Of a stretch of DNA of 64,000 nucleotides, positions 1 through 12,182 are shown in pieces. The translations under genes were made by a program, and so were the position numbers. The stretch is from contig NC_045149.1 in assembly GCF_008831285.2 (NCBI RefSeq), positions 22,698,535-22,762,534 on the forward strand. The letters run 5' to 3'. The notes beneath the pieces are model-generated. The model saw only the letters and a list, made by a program, of their open reading frames with translations, was not told where the DNA came from and ran no database searches. The DNA is from Nymphaea colorata (lineage: Eukaryota; Streptophyta; Magnoliopsida; Nymphaeales; Nymphaeaceae). Numbering within the stretch: position 1 is the stretch's first letter; the number at the start of each line of letters is the position of its first letter.

Positions 1-2875
1 GATATCCTACGAAAACGCTATTTTACTAAATCACGAGGTTTCGTACAAGAATCGGGAAACTTTATTATGTAAAAAAAAGTATTGCACTTTTTAGTATAAC
101 ATTTTTTATCCACAAGTTCTATCGTTTTAAAGGAATTTTACATAGCCCCTAAAACTCTAATATTAATACTTTTTTTTTTGTATAAATCCTCTTCTGAGCT
201 AAATTCTGATCAATTTGAGATTTAGTTTTCTAATTTCTTCTAATAGTTGTGATTAGATATTCTTAGACAAAGTATTTTCAATTTTGCCCTCAACAAATGT
301 TTGTTTGACACCTTGATCTGTAAAAAAAAATAAAAAAAAATAAACTTTGAAAGGGCAAATGAGGTCAATTTTCAATCAAATTTTGCATACACCACAAATT
401 ACTATTCAATTAATTACTGATTTTCCAAACTCCACACAGATGCTTTGTCTACATTAACAAGAACCCTACCACTTAAAAAGGGCACGTCTTTCATAACTCA
501 TGTCAATAAAATATAGAAAATCTCTTATTTAAAAAAAAAATATGACTAACGTTTAATATAAAAAGAAAATGGTACAAGGTCAAATTGACCACGTTGAAAA
601 CATTGATAAGGTTTGAACCAAGAAAAGTCTAAAAGCAAATTTAAAAAAAAAAAAAAAATCAATGAGTATTTGCCTCTTATCAACCCACGTCAGCTCGTGA
701 ACAAATCAAGAAACTTTTTATTGGACTTGGTTTTGGAATAAGCCTCTTTCTGTTTTCTTTCTCTTGCTTTTGGGGTTCGGAACTCGACTTAGCTTTATCA
801 ATTAATAAAGCCTAAATTTAACTTTTTGTGAGTCAGTGTGGACAATTGCCAACACAAACACTTATATGGGTTTCCACACAGAATAAGCTCAGTTTGTTCA
901 GTTAAGAGCCGCCTGAGCTCAAACTAAGTCTTGAGTCGAGTCGAGCTTAGCCGAGTCGAGACCCAACATCAGTTTTTGGTTTAAACGTCGCATTTTTCAT
1001 ATGAAAATGAAATTTTAACTAAATATAAACATAAATAAAAATAAAAATAAAATGTCGTTAAGAAAAAAAAAAAAGTATTTGACTGGTTCAACATAGAGGA
1101 GAATGAGTGACTGACACAATGGAAAGCATTTGATTACATATAAAAAAGATAAAAGAAGCTCCAAAGCCTCCTTTTTCTCAGGAAAGGGTGGTGGGGGCAT
1201 TTCGGTCAAAGTCTCTTCCTTCACAGTTAGCCGGGTCGCAGCGTCACAGCTGACGTATGGATAAGCCCTTGCACTATCAATTTCTTCTTCCTCCTCTATT
1301 CCCATTCTCCCGCACTAATTGCTCTTATTTGCCCTTATAATTACAGAGACGCCACTGGATAAACTCCTACGTCATTAAAAATTTAAAATGCTATAGATAT
1401 ATTGCTTAATTTTTATTATTATTCATGGTAAATTTTGTGCACCTTGCATTTTTATTTTAAATTCTGTGTATCACTATTTTCACCTATATTTAGTTTCATT
1501 TATATAATTATTACGCAAACTTATAGGCTTCCACTTCCTAGCAACCTAGTTATTCTTCCTATGAAATTTGCGTTAAACAGAGGGGTAATCTAATCTTGAT
1601 TATGATGAAAATGAGCATCGTTTTTGTGTAGTCCAAATGATAGTTGGTAAGCTTGTGTTCACGGACAACTAAGTCATTGGTAAGGATGAAACCAGACATT
1701 TTTTATTTATAGCTTCATAATTTTAACAAAGGTTAAAATATAAATTTTTAAATTTTTTATATAAGATAAATTAGTTTTTTAAAAATTTATATGTTATATA
1801 CCCCTTTGACTTTGCTTCTTGACTCATCGACTCGATCGAGTATTCAAATAAACATAATGTAAATTACTGCAGGTGAATCGAGCCAAACCTTGATTTCGTG
1901 GTGATTTTAGAGTCAGCCCAGCCCACGAGTTTGCAAACTATGATCCAAATGTAATTGAGCCACGTATTTATATTCTCACAAGTAAAATGATTGATTAATG
2001 AGAGGGGTGGTTGTAAGGATATTGTGAAGACCACAAGAGGGCATTTTAGTAAAAGTGAAACGATTGATCTGCTAGCGTGGAGGGGAGGTGGCTTCTTAGC
2101 TGGCGGACGCGGCGAACGTGAACGGGGAAGGTTGCTTTCTAGACTAGACTGAATAGTTTGGAGATATTTTCTTACCACGTACTGTATATTCTACCATATA
2201 CCCGGAAAAGACCCTACACGTCTTAGAAAACGCATTTCAGCCCAATAATGTCTCCCGTTCCATGTAAAGTCCTCAATTTTACTCAATTAGTGTTTTTATT
2301 TAATAGTTGAGCAGCTTATATGTTAGTCCCTTAGTAACAACTGTAGGATATCAAGTATGGTCACAAATAATGTCTTAGAGTTTTAAGTTTTTTTTGGGTA
2401 TAATACGGTAAGCTTGAAAAAAAAAAAGTAAATTTTTGAAAATTTTAGAAAACTAAAAATGACGAACAAAATAAAATAAGTTAGAAACTAGTAACACAAA
2501 CATCAAAAGATAAGTAAATTTGCAACAAATGAAAAATAAAAAATGAAAATATAACTGTTTGGCATTAAAAAACAAAAAAATAAACAAAATGAAAAAAAAG
2601 TGAAAAAAATGAGAAGAAAACGTGCTAAAAATGCGTTTAAAACATGTTTTTTTTTTGTTTTTAATGTTTTATTAAACGGCTAGTTAATTTATGGTGTTTT
2701 TTTTTTAAATACATTTTTTGCGACTATTATCAACATAAAAATATTCAAATTTCTGTGAGTTGGTGTAAGCAGTTCCGATGCAAACATGCAGAGAAATGAG
2801 TCTCCTAAATCCCTGAAGCAAAATATAAACTAAAAAAGATTATCAGACTTTCCAAAATATTGTCAACGACCTGCA

Positions 2876-2953
2876 TCGAAAGATTAATGTAATGTGTCAG
2901 ACTTCAAAAATGATTCGAAAGATTAATGTAATGTGTCAGACTTCAAAAATGAT
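2876..2953. repeat. 39-bp perfect tandem duplication
   Basis: Two adjacent copies of a 39-bp unit (2876-2914 and 2915-2953), beginning TCGAAAGATTAATG, appear identical. There is no coding context. Lack of divergence suggests a recent slippage or repair event. Confidence 0.9.
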
Positions 2954-4542
2954 AAAAATGCTTTTGATGATAAACTAGAAGACTTCTCTCTTAAAATTTA
3001 AAATGGAACATGAACAATGATAAACAATAAGACATTTATTTCCCTTTACCACTTTTTGAAATTGGTATCCTTTTCAAGTGAACGATAGGTTAATAACTCG
3101 CCACTCAAATAAAAGTATCTGAAAGCTCTTGATTCCTCATAGTAACAGAAAACACATTTTTTATCGAAAAAAACAAATAAATTAAATGGCCATTTAAAAC
3201 TTAAAAAAATATTTTTTAAAAAAAATTGCATTTTTTACTATTTTTCACTTTTTTATTTATTTTTTCAATTTTTTAATGTCAAATAGTTTTTTTTATTTAT
3301 TGCAAATCTACTTTTGTGTTATTAGTTTCTCATTTTTTTATTTTCCTTTTATTTTTAGTTTTTTTTTTAATTTTTAAAATTTTATCATATTTTTCTTGTT
3401 TTTTCTTATTTTTTTTATGCTCTCTATAATACTTGATAAAGACCTCGACGTTTAAAACTATGAGACATTATGACTATCCTATTAACATCAACAATGGCAG
3501 TGATGTACCTTTTAACTTAGATAACTCGACGTCAAATGACTTCTTTAAGAAGCTTAATTTTGATTCAAAGTATGATATAAAAAGTATTGTCAGCCTTACA
3601 TCATAATAAATTTCATTTTTGCCTTTTATATTATATATATATATATATTTCTTTATTTTAAAGCTAAATTTAAGATTCTTTTTTGGTGTCCAGATTTTTT
3701 TTGTTGTCACCAAAAGGCAAAAAGAAAAAATTTGGGTCCGAATATGAAACTTTGGAGCCAATAGGTGGAAACAATTGTGGGGTTGGAGTAACCAAAAAGG
3801 TGACTTCCTTGACCCTTCCTTCCCCAGAAGAACCGGAAGAAAGAAAAGGCGGGGAGGCGTTTTGGTTGGCGATGAGTTTGTAGCCAAGATCAACACGTCA
3901 ATTCTGCTTCACCTTTGCCGCCCTCTCTCTCTGTCTCTTGTCCTCAACAAGCCCATACTGATAAGCAGTGGAAGCTTCCTCGTAGTAGAATTTGTGGTTG
4001 AGGGACATTAATATAAGAGAGTCTTAGATTTGAAGGGTACCAATATATATTAAACTAAGATAAACCAACCAGCATATAAATAACATAAATTATGTAGGCC
4101 TGTGTGGGCAACTGCCCACACTTAGCCAGCCCCGTCAATGATTCAACCTCATATATAATATGAAGCAGTGCTGGAATCGGCCAGTTCAAATGGTGGGACT
4201 CACATACATATGAGTTCAAGCATCTGTTTACCGATTCACAAACAAATTCAGCCGAATCGATGAATCCGCGTCTCTGCAGAGCCGGCAGCGCCGCCGATTA
4301 CGAGTGTCGCTTCTTGCATCCGCCATTAGCCACAGCGGTTTCCGTTGCCCGAGACGCCAAGATCGTTCTCGTTTTGGCCTTTGAGAGAGGACCAAGTTGC
4401 AGAGGCGGCGACCAAGGAAGAAGAAGGAAAGAAGAAGAAGGAAAGAAGGGGAGGATGAGCAGGGACGGGAAGAACCATCTTTACTGACGTTTCTTTTTCA
4501 CCACTAAAGGGTCCTTCAATCAAGGTCGTCCTCACCATCTTT

Positions 4543-4860
4543 GAATTCACATCCGAATCTAAAGATGGTCTTAGCCCACATCTAATTTTTCGGATGCCAA
4601 TGGGTCCAACTCGATGTGACCTTAACCCATATCTAATTTTTCGGATGTTCACATATTTGGATTTGAATGAGCATGAAAAAAAGTGATATCCGAATCCAAA
4701 ATCCAATGTCACAGTCAAAATCCGATACGAATCTGTTATTTGAATTCACATCCGAGTCTAAATCAAAATCCGAATTTTAAATGGAATCCAGTTGACTTTC
4801 CAAATCTAAATCCAATCTGCCCTCATTTCTTAAATCTGAATCCAATCTGATGGATATTAA
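4543..4860. repeat. Cluster of ATCCGAATC-type motifs
   Basis: Roughly nine copies or variants of ATCCGAAT and its complement ATTCGGAT are packed into about 300 bp. The phrase GAATTCACATCCGA occurs at both 4543 and 4742. Such arrays are typical of the subterminal parts of non-autonomous DNA transposons. I could not identify clean terminal inverted repeats or a target duplication, so the element is not delimited. A patch at 28.73-29.2 kb has similar ATCCAAATTC phrases and may be related. Confidence 0.35.
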
Positions 4861-6915
4861 AATTTTCTCTATATCTGAATTTTTCAAATTGAATATCCAA
4901 TCAAAATCAAATATATGGACATCGCCACTCGTGGAAGGTGGCGATGGCTGAAGAAATTCCAGAACTCCACATATTCATTCCAAACACATGTTCTACATAA
5001 GCAGAATGCACTGCGTTTGATTCAGTCAAACACTTCATCTAAGGCCTTCACCGTGTTTGGATTGCTTGGGGCCGAGACTGTTAACTACGGGTTGACCATA
5101 ATTTTTTTCAGTTGAAGGTTTTAAGCCACGACTAAGAAAGTGACACAATGTAATTGCTTGGTGTTGCTAAATTATATGGATATATATGAAAGAACTATGC
5201 ATCGTCATCAGTCAAACATTATATTCTACATAATTTTGTGGACTTATTGTCTTACGTTTTGGCTTAAACAATATATGTTCCAAGTTTCATACCACACACT
5301 CTCCACGTTTCTTAATTTTATATTGAATTTCCCAGAAAAGAGTATATTATAGAAACCTTAGAAAAGCGTCTCACCATTCAGTTAATATGCAATAAATGAC
5401 ACTGACAGTTTTTACAGACTAGACTTGTGCTCATTTTGCGTATGAACAGAATCCTGATCGCAATGTTTAAGTATACTGTCATGGAACAGTACGTTTTGTG
5501 CTCATATTTTCAATTTTTAAGCGGATTCAACAGCAAGTTCTCGATTAGATTACAGTTTTTTTGTTTGACTACTCTTAATTTCTTATTTAGGGGCGTTCGG
5601 AAGCAGCCTGATTGAAAGTTTCTCACAGTTTGGTAGCTCAGAAATAGAGACATCGCAATTTCCACCACTCTCAAACCATTAGGATCTAAAATTGTGTTCA
5701 CATTTTGGGAAGCGGAGCTAGGATTTTATCTTTAGGAAGGCTGACCGATCTTGCAACCACTAAAGAAATTAAATTTTTTCAAAATTTAGAAGAGGCTCCA
5801 TCTACAAATGGACAATATACCCAACCTCCCTTGAATTATGTCTTGTAATCCCCTAAGGATGTTTGATACCGTAGAACACGGCGTTTCGTGGATTGGAGTG
5901 ATGACACTTCACAGATTCAGAAATGGTGGAATCAAGTGTTTGGTCTTCCCTACCCAGCTTGGTAGAGATGACACTCCCCAAAACGATTTCGTTTTGCAAT
6001 TTCAAGAACGAAAATCAAACAACCTCCTATGGAAGAATGTATAGGCTGTGGTTGTGACTTATAGAACCGAAAAATATCCTAGAGGCACTGTAACTGTAAT
6101 CATATGAACCATGAGAAAAAACAAAAAAAAGGTAAATGCAGATTGATAAGTGGTCAGTTTTTATTTTGAATCCCCAGACATCAACTATGCTACAGAAAAA
6201 AAAAAAAAACTCTTTTCTAGATAATATCCCCCATATCTTTCTCCCAAAACTTGGTTTTGACACGAATGGCCAGTCAAATTCTTTGGCAGGGGTACAGCGT
6301 TACTCATTCACTTCAGAAGTGCACCTTGGTCGTGATTTATGCAAGATGCCTATTCTGTTGTTTTTTTGCCGCTTGTGGAACATATCATGATGATGGATCA
6401 CTTGATCACCAACACCTTTCCTTTTTGCTACTGAACCTATTGTTCTTGGAAGGGGAAACTTGGATCTGCATTGCAGGAGGCCGTCATTCAGGGTTTGTTA
6501 ACTAGGAACTATTTCATGAAGGCGACATGGAAAAGAAAAATTGGAGCCGACCACAATAAAAAGGAAAGGAACATTGGAAGGATCCAAATCAGAGTTGGAT
6601 CCAAAGGAGAGCCACAGACAGAGGGAGAGAAAGAATCAACGTTGCGAAAAGGCGTATAGCATGATGATTGAGCCACGCACTGCAGATACTAAGTCAGAAT
6701 AGCAAGAATTAGAGAACACATAAAAAGCATAAATATCTTAAGAATACCCAAGTTCCAACTGACATTTCAAATAACCTGATCCTACCAATGCAACCTACCA
6801 ACGTTCATAGAGAATGAAAAAAAACACTTTGTTCCACGGAAAAATAGAAGAAAAATCTAGGGGTCTGCAGTAAACAAGAGACAAAATTGCTTGCTACAGG
6901 AAATATGCTTGACAT

Positions 6916-9164
6916 TTATGCCTCGTCGGTCACAATGGTTCCCTTCTCGCTCACATAGATACCATCAAGGAACTTTCTTATATCCTTGTTCTTCACATGG
7001 CATTTCTGTCAAACATAGCAAAAAAAAATTGACGTTGTTAAGAAACCGATTGCTGTTACATCAGCTCGATATTGCAATACCAAACAGAATGAGACCTTGG
7101 ACACTTATACCACAGAAACGGGTCAGAGGAAGCACACATACCTGATTTATCAATGCAGCAGATCGGGACACAAGCTCAACATCGTTCCCGTCCAATATCA
7201 GCTCATCCTTAACTTTCTCTGAACGAAGAACAGTCACGCCGTGTAACATGTCCACCTTCCTCACCTGACGAGTACAATTGTAAAGTATAAAAAAGAAACT
7301 AAAAAAGGTTGCATACAGCAAATGGATCAAATATTTTTGTGAATTAGGCAGTAATTCAAAGGAAATTCAGTTTTCCATGTTGAAGGTGAGAACAGCATAA
7401 GAAACGACCAGAAAAAGACCAGGATCAGCTTAAAAAAAAAGTGACGACAGACTGAAAATAACAGGTGCATCCGTGTATGTATCATTCCGAAAGCTGCCAT
7501 ATTTTACCACTGCACAAAGATTACAAATAAGTGAATTATCATATGTCAGGAACAATTTCTTTTATAATGTGCCCTGCAGAATTTTGCATTGGAGCAGCAG
7601 TAAATTTTCCCTGCTAGCCATTGAGAAGTCCAAGACAGAATTTATGGGTTATGTGAATCCTGGTGCATTGAGACGTCATTGACTTACAAAAAAACAATAG
7701 AAGCCCCATAAAATTCTACCCATCAAAGTTGCCAGAAACTACAAAATTGCAAGAAAACCTAGTATTCGAGAAAAACAATGAAGGACAGATGCATTCAAGC
7801 TCAATCAGCAGTTAAGAAGTTGGGAAATCCATACCCCCCCCCCCCCCCCCGGGGGCCTCTCAAACACGCACCGACACACAAAGCATGAGAACGAGTTAGG
7901 ATATCGGCTGCCCAAAACCCCTTTTTCACAGCCATTCATGCAGTAGGGGATTCTTTTGCAAAGTGATTCATTAAGAAACTACAGAGAAGTAGCGCAGTGG
8001 CTTGGGAATTGGTTATCATGGAAACAAAATGAACTCATGGCCACCAACTCGGCACATGCCTAAGCATGCATAGCACCTATAAATGTATTGGCCATGTGTT
8101 TTACACGAAGAGGAGTACAATTAAGTCCTATGTTAAAAATGAAGAACTGGTTAACAACCAAAACAATACACAAACTCATTTTCAAATCAAAATTTCAAGG
8201 AAGGAAATTCTGGAAATGAGAAAGGCTATTCTCCTCAACAAACTCATTAACGTACAAGCAACCCTTCACACAATTCATCCACCTAACAAACATTTTCTCA
8301 CAGAACTTCGAGTTCGCACTCCCATTTAACAGAGTACTTAGGACATTGGAGATCTCCTCACATTCTGCCTTCCAGAAAAAGTGCCAACTCTCAAGGCTCA
8401 AACTTATGATTCATGCCAATACCGTGGGACATGCTTCAGTCATATATTTGATGAACATATTCTATGAAATTTCGTCCTGTTTTCCACCACTAAATATTTT
8501 GAAGATACAGTGGGATGGATAATGCTTTCAAACCAATATTTCTTGCAATCCAAATAACCAGCCACCCTCGCAAATGAAATAAAACAATAGGAGTGCCTTT
8601 ACAATGATGATCAATGTGTGCAAATCAAACATCATCAAAATATAAAACAATAAAAAAAAAATAGACACATCAAGGAAAGCAGTATCTCATCATATCAAAG
8701 CACGGCCAGAGGGAAAAAACATCGGATCACGAAAATTTGCAAAAATGAAACACCACAAAAGCAACCGATATCATTTTTTCTTTCTTGGCAGCGCATCTTA
8801 CCCGCTTCTCGCCCAAAAAGTTTCTGATCTCGATGGACGTGTTCGAGTTGGTGATGCTGGCGTTGATGGGGAAGTGAGCATAGACGAATCGCATCTTGTA
8901 CCGGTAGCCCTTGGTGACGCCGGTGATGAGATTCTGGATGTGGCTAATGGCGGTGCGGATGGCGGCCATCGTGCGCCTCGACCCAAACCACGCGTCCACC
9001 TTCAGCTTGCGACCTCCCTCGGTGAGCTGGAAGTCGAGGCTCAGGTGCTTGAAGTCCCGGGTGAGGGTGCCCCTCGGCCCCTCCACCTTCACGAACTTCG
9101 CCTTCACCGTCACCGTCACCTCCTCCGGGATGTCCATCGTCTGAGAGGCCAATATGGTCTTCAT
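6916..9164 (-). CDS. RPL9: 60S ribosomal protein L9 (uL6), three exons
   Basis: This gene encodes a structural protein of the cytosolic large ribosomal subunit (uL6 family). Coding exons are 9164-8802 (121 codons), 7264-7142 (41) and 7005-6916 (29 plus TAA). All junctions are phase 0 with GT-AG ends, and the protein is 191 aa against about 190-194 in plants. Exon 1 starts [15 protein letters not shown], the usual plant L9 start. It contains [37 protein letters not shown] and [11 protein letters not shown]. Exon 2 reads [10 protein letters not shown] and [20 protein letters not shown]. Exon 3 reads [20 protein letters not shown]. The short [13 protein letters not shown] loop lacks the insertion I know from Arabidopsis. 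Intron 1 is about 1.5 kb and intron 2 about 136 bp. No key segment is missing, so I take the gene as functional. It is divergent from the bromodomain gene, with a 1.7-kb spacer between. Confidence 0.97.
7834..7855. repeat. C17-G5 homopolymer junction in RPL9 intron 1
   Basis: Seventeen consecutive C residues are followed directly by five G residues in otherwise AT-rich intron DNA. The G run could pair with the end of the C run. Such a tract is hard to sequence, so its length is uncertain. Confidence 0.85.
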
Positions 9165-9264
9165 CTTTGCCCGGCCTTCCGCAGAAACCGACTTGCAGAT
9201 GCGACGGCCGACGAAGTAGTAGGAACAAACGAAAGACAGACTCGGGGTGGAAGCACCGGCCCTT

Positions 9265-9273
9265 AAACCCTAA
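9265..9273 (-). promoter_or_regulatory. Telo-box upstream of RPL9
   Basis: AAACCCTAA lies about 100 bp upstream of the RPL9 start codon. Telo-boxes are common in promoters of plant ribosomal-protein and other translation genes, where they act with site II (TGGGCY-type) motifs. A GGGCC core on the gene strand lies immediately next to it (about 9258-9263). The position and the gene class make this a credible promoter element. Confidence 0.65.
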
Positions 9274-10880
9274 TCACGCTGCCCTTTTTCTCAAAGATAA
9301 AATTACAAATTACCCCTTTATAATTTGCAAATAACAGGAACCTACCCCAATTAACAAAGAGCCCCTCAACTTTCTTACAGAATTCACAAAACGCCGGATA
9401 TTAACGAAAACGTTCGTATCAGCTGCTGGTTTTGTGTTTATTTGACACTTTTCTTTGTTTCTTGAGTCTCAATAACAAGTTAAAGAGCGGAGTCAAAAAA
9501 AACAAAAAAAAACCAAAAAACACTCATTATAAAAATCCTAAACATAATAAAATGAATAAACGGCACAATACAAATAATTAATGAGCACAAGGTATTTGAA
9601 TAAATGAATTATTTGAAATTATCAATATGAAAATAATCAGAATTAATGAGATTGTGTAGACAAATGCCTACACATGTTCATACGTGCGCTTTGGAGGATC
9701 CTCCAACCTCTGTGAAAGTCTAAGCGCTGGACAATGAAAAAAAAAAAATAGCATTCAAAAATTTATTGACAAAATCATATTTTTGTGCAAAACAACAAGG
9801 AACAGGCGATGGCTAATTTTCATTTGACTAGTCTAAAAAGCAAGAGTGGAGTAATTACTTTTTAAGTCAAATTAAAGTTTTTAAATTTTGACATAGACCA
9901 AAATATTATTTCTTAATATTTTTATATAGGACAAATAATTTTTTCTAAAACTTACATGTAATTAAAAAAAAAATTGAGGGAAAGACTGGCTCATGCGGAC
10001 CCCCCTTGCCTCAACCCCTGGTTTAGACCGATTTGACAGGCACCAAGCTCGTCTGAACTTGGTTCAGTAAGCTAATGGGTAAACACAAACTAACTTAGTG
10101 ACACTGGCAACTCATGTATGGCTTTGTTTGGATGAAAGTTGATCCAAGTTGATAATAACTTTGAGGAGCCAAAAAATTTACTAGTTATACAATTTTAAAT
10201 TTTTAAGAGGCACTTGCATGCAAATGAAAAAATTAACATGATGTTGCACTGTGAAAATAAACATTTTTTGTGAACCTCCGTATAATTTGACCCACCATAC
10301 CTACAACTGCCTTAAACATAGACATGCTTACACCCACTTTTAGAGATATACAATACATAACAAATTGAGGGCAGTCTAGACTCACTGTAGAATTAAGTGT
10401 GTGCTTATAGTTAGTTTTGATTCAAAACTCACCAAAATGGTCAACTTTATATATATATATATAGTGTGCTTATAGTTAGTTTTGATTCAAAACTCACAAA
10501 ATGGTATATATATATATATATATATATATAAGCGCGTGTTTGAAGGGGTGAATTGTAACACTATACTCTATGTAAAACTCTATGTAAAATTTAGTTTCAT
10601 TTAAAAATTTTGATGAACCTTCAAAAGGTTTGTAAGAGAGCTGTTAAGATCCCCTAAATTAAATCGAGCATGAGAGTGGGCCGAGTTTGTCAGACTATGA
10701 AAGGGTGTTTGTAATAGGAAGGCTGAGCTATTTGGAACACTTTGTTTCATGGATGTATGTTTTAATTAAAGCGTTCAAAGAACGCAGCAGTGTTACCAAA
10801 CGCCATGTAGTCAAAAGGGAGCAGTACTTTCATAGACGTGTTCGCGTTGCCAAACGGGGGACAAAATGGCGCTCAGAACA
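9274..10880. other. Divergent intergenic region between RPL9 and the bromodomain gene
   Basis: No coding signal is visible. The region is AT-rich and separates two divergently oriented genes, so it should hold both promoters. A unit of about 35 bp beginning GTGTGCTTATAGTTAG occurs twice (10398-10432 and 10463-10496). Each copy is followed by a (TA)n run, a local duplication mediated by dinucleotide repeats. Confidence 0.6.
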
Positions 10881-10899
10881 AAGTGTTCCATTCTTCCCC

Positions 10900-11121
10900 C
10901 AAAACACTAGACCTACGGTCCACGGAGCACAGGCTCCATCTCGCGCGTCGCTCGCTCAAGCTTCTCCGTCACGCAGATTTCGCATCTCGTCCTTGCTCGC
11001 AAGGATCGTCGACGCAGTTCGGCAATCTCTCTTTCTCTGTGTTGCTGTCGGATTGTCTCTCTCTTTGTTTATTGCTGCCGGAGAAGGAAGGGCCGAGGGC
11101 GTCGCCCTTCTATAGGAGGAG
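10900..11121 (+). other. Probable non-coding first exon of the bromodomain gene
   Basis: A GC- and CT-rich block resembling a plant 5' leader ends in AGGAG followed by a GTAATG donor at 11122. A matching acceptor (TTAGGCAG) ends at 12153, 29 bp before the start codon. This implies a 5' UTR intron of about 1.0 kb. The left edge is a guess from base composition. An mRNA or full-length cDNA alignment would settle it. Confidence 0.45.
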
Positions 11122-12182
11122 GTAATGCAGCGGGTTGTCTCACTCTGTCTCTATGAGCATTTGTTGTTGCCGTAGAACCCTTTTCCGGCAAGTTAAGGGT
11201 TGTGATCGCACCCTGTAATCTCTCTCCCTTTCTCTCTGTCTATCTTGTTGAGTGTGTGTCGCTGCTAAAGAAGCCTTCTCCGGCAAGTTAGGGGTTGCAG
11301 CCCCTAATCCCTTTTCTATGCGTGTATGTGCCGGCGTTTGCTTGTTATTTTCTGTATAATTAATGTTGCGTACCAATTGTTTGTGAAAGTGTCTCGAATT
11401 CGATTATTCTGTTCAAGCAAAGTTGGTCATCTCCTTCAACAGCGTTTTTGATTGCTCGGGTTGCTTTAGTTCAAAGAAGAAAAAAGACATAACTGGTAAC
11501 TGGAAGCTTGTCTATTGCTTAATTTTTTTGCTTTATTTGCTATAGATGGTTGGATTTTATTTGTTGTAGACTGCACTCGTCTATTATTGAAGAGATTTAT
11601 AGATAATTGAAGAGAAAACTAATGAACAAGTATTTCTCAATGAATAAAACAGGTGAGCAATGGAAATTGCAAATACGGTACAGAAGATAATTACAACGGT
11701 CTCATATATGGGCATCTTTTGAAGATAATGTGTCAGAAAAACCTTTATCTTAAGATGGCATGTAACTTCTCCCCTCTTGCCGTCAATAAGATGCACGAAC
11801 AACTTTAGTGATTGTGAATTGAGAAGCCTTCTAAAGTTACATTGTGATGTTAGGTGATCAAACCACTGAGTGCAGTTCAAAGACCTGGGCATATCTCGTG
11901 AAAATTGACAAAGGACCAAATCTCGTAAAATGCAAACTTTTGCCGTTGCCATCTAAAAGTGAAATCTACTGTAGATTAGCATTTTTAGTATGGAAATAGA
12001 ACCTCCAAAAATTTCCTGTTCAAATATGGGACCCAAATGCACCATGAGTTTGTTTATTCGGAGATTATTTACTGTGGACATGTTAATATATTTATTTCCA
12101 GCTATATTTGATTCTTAGTTTTATTGTTCCTAAAACATGGCTCTGTTAGGCAGGTTTAGGGTAGAAAGGGCTTACTTCATTC

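Larger units (their letters stand above)
1..6915. other. AT-rich intergenic spacer, no supported gene
   Basis: I see no open reading frame here that reads like a protein. The stretch is full of A and T runs, and the short ORFs it contains are broken by them. Two features are listed separately: a 39-bp tandem duplication near 2.9 kb and a cluster of CCGAAT motifs near 4.6 kb. A more GC-rich patch at about 4255-4490 could be a captured gene fragment, but neither strand gives a recognisable product. The right end of the spacer should contain the 3' UTR of RPL9. I could not place its poly(A) site. Confidence 0.6.

Noticed and set aside
4260-4487. GC-rich ORF of 75 codons
   Set aside because: Neither strand gives a recognisable product, and the end is a low-complexity Arg/Glu/Lys run. 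It may be a captured fragment but cannot be called a gene.
8745-9266. 173-codon plus-strand ORF opposite RPL9 exon 1
   Set aside because: It is the antisense shadow of a GC-rich conserved coding exon. The L9 protein on the minus strand explains the open frame.
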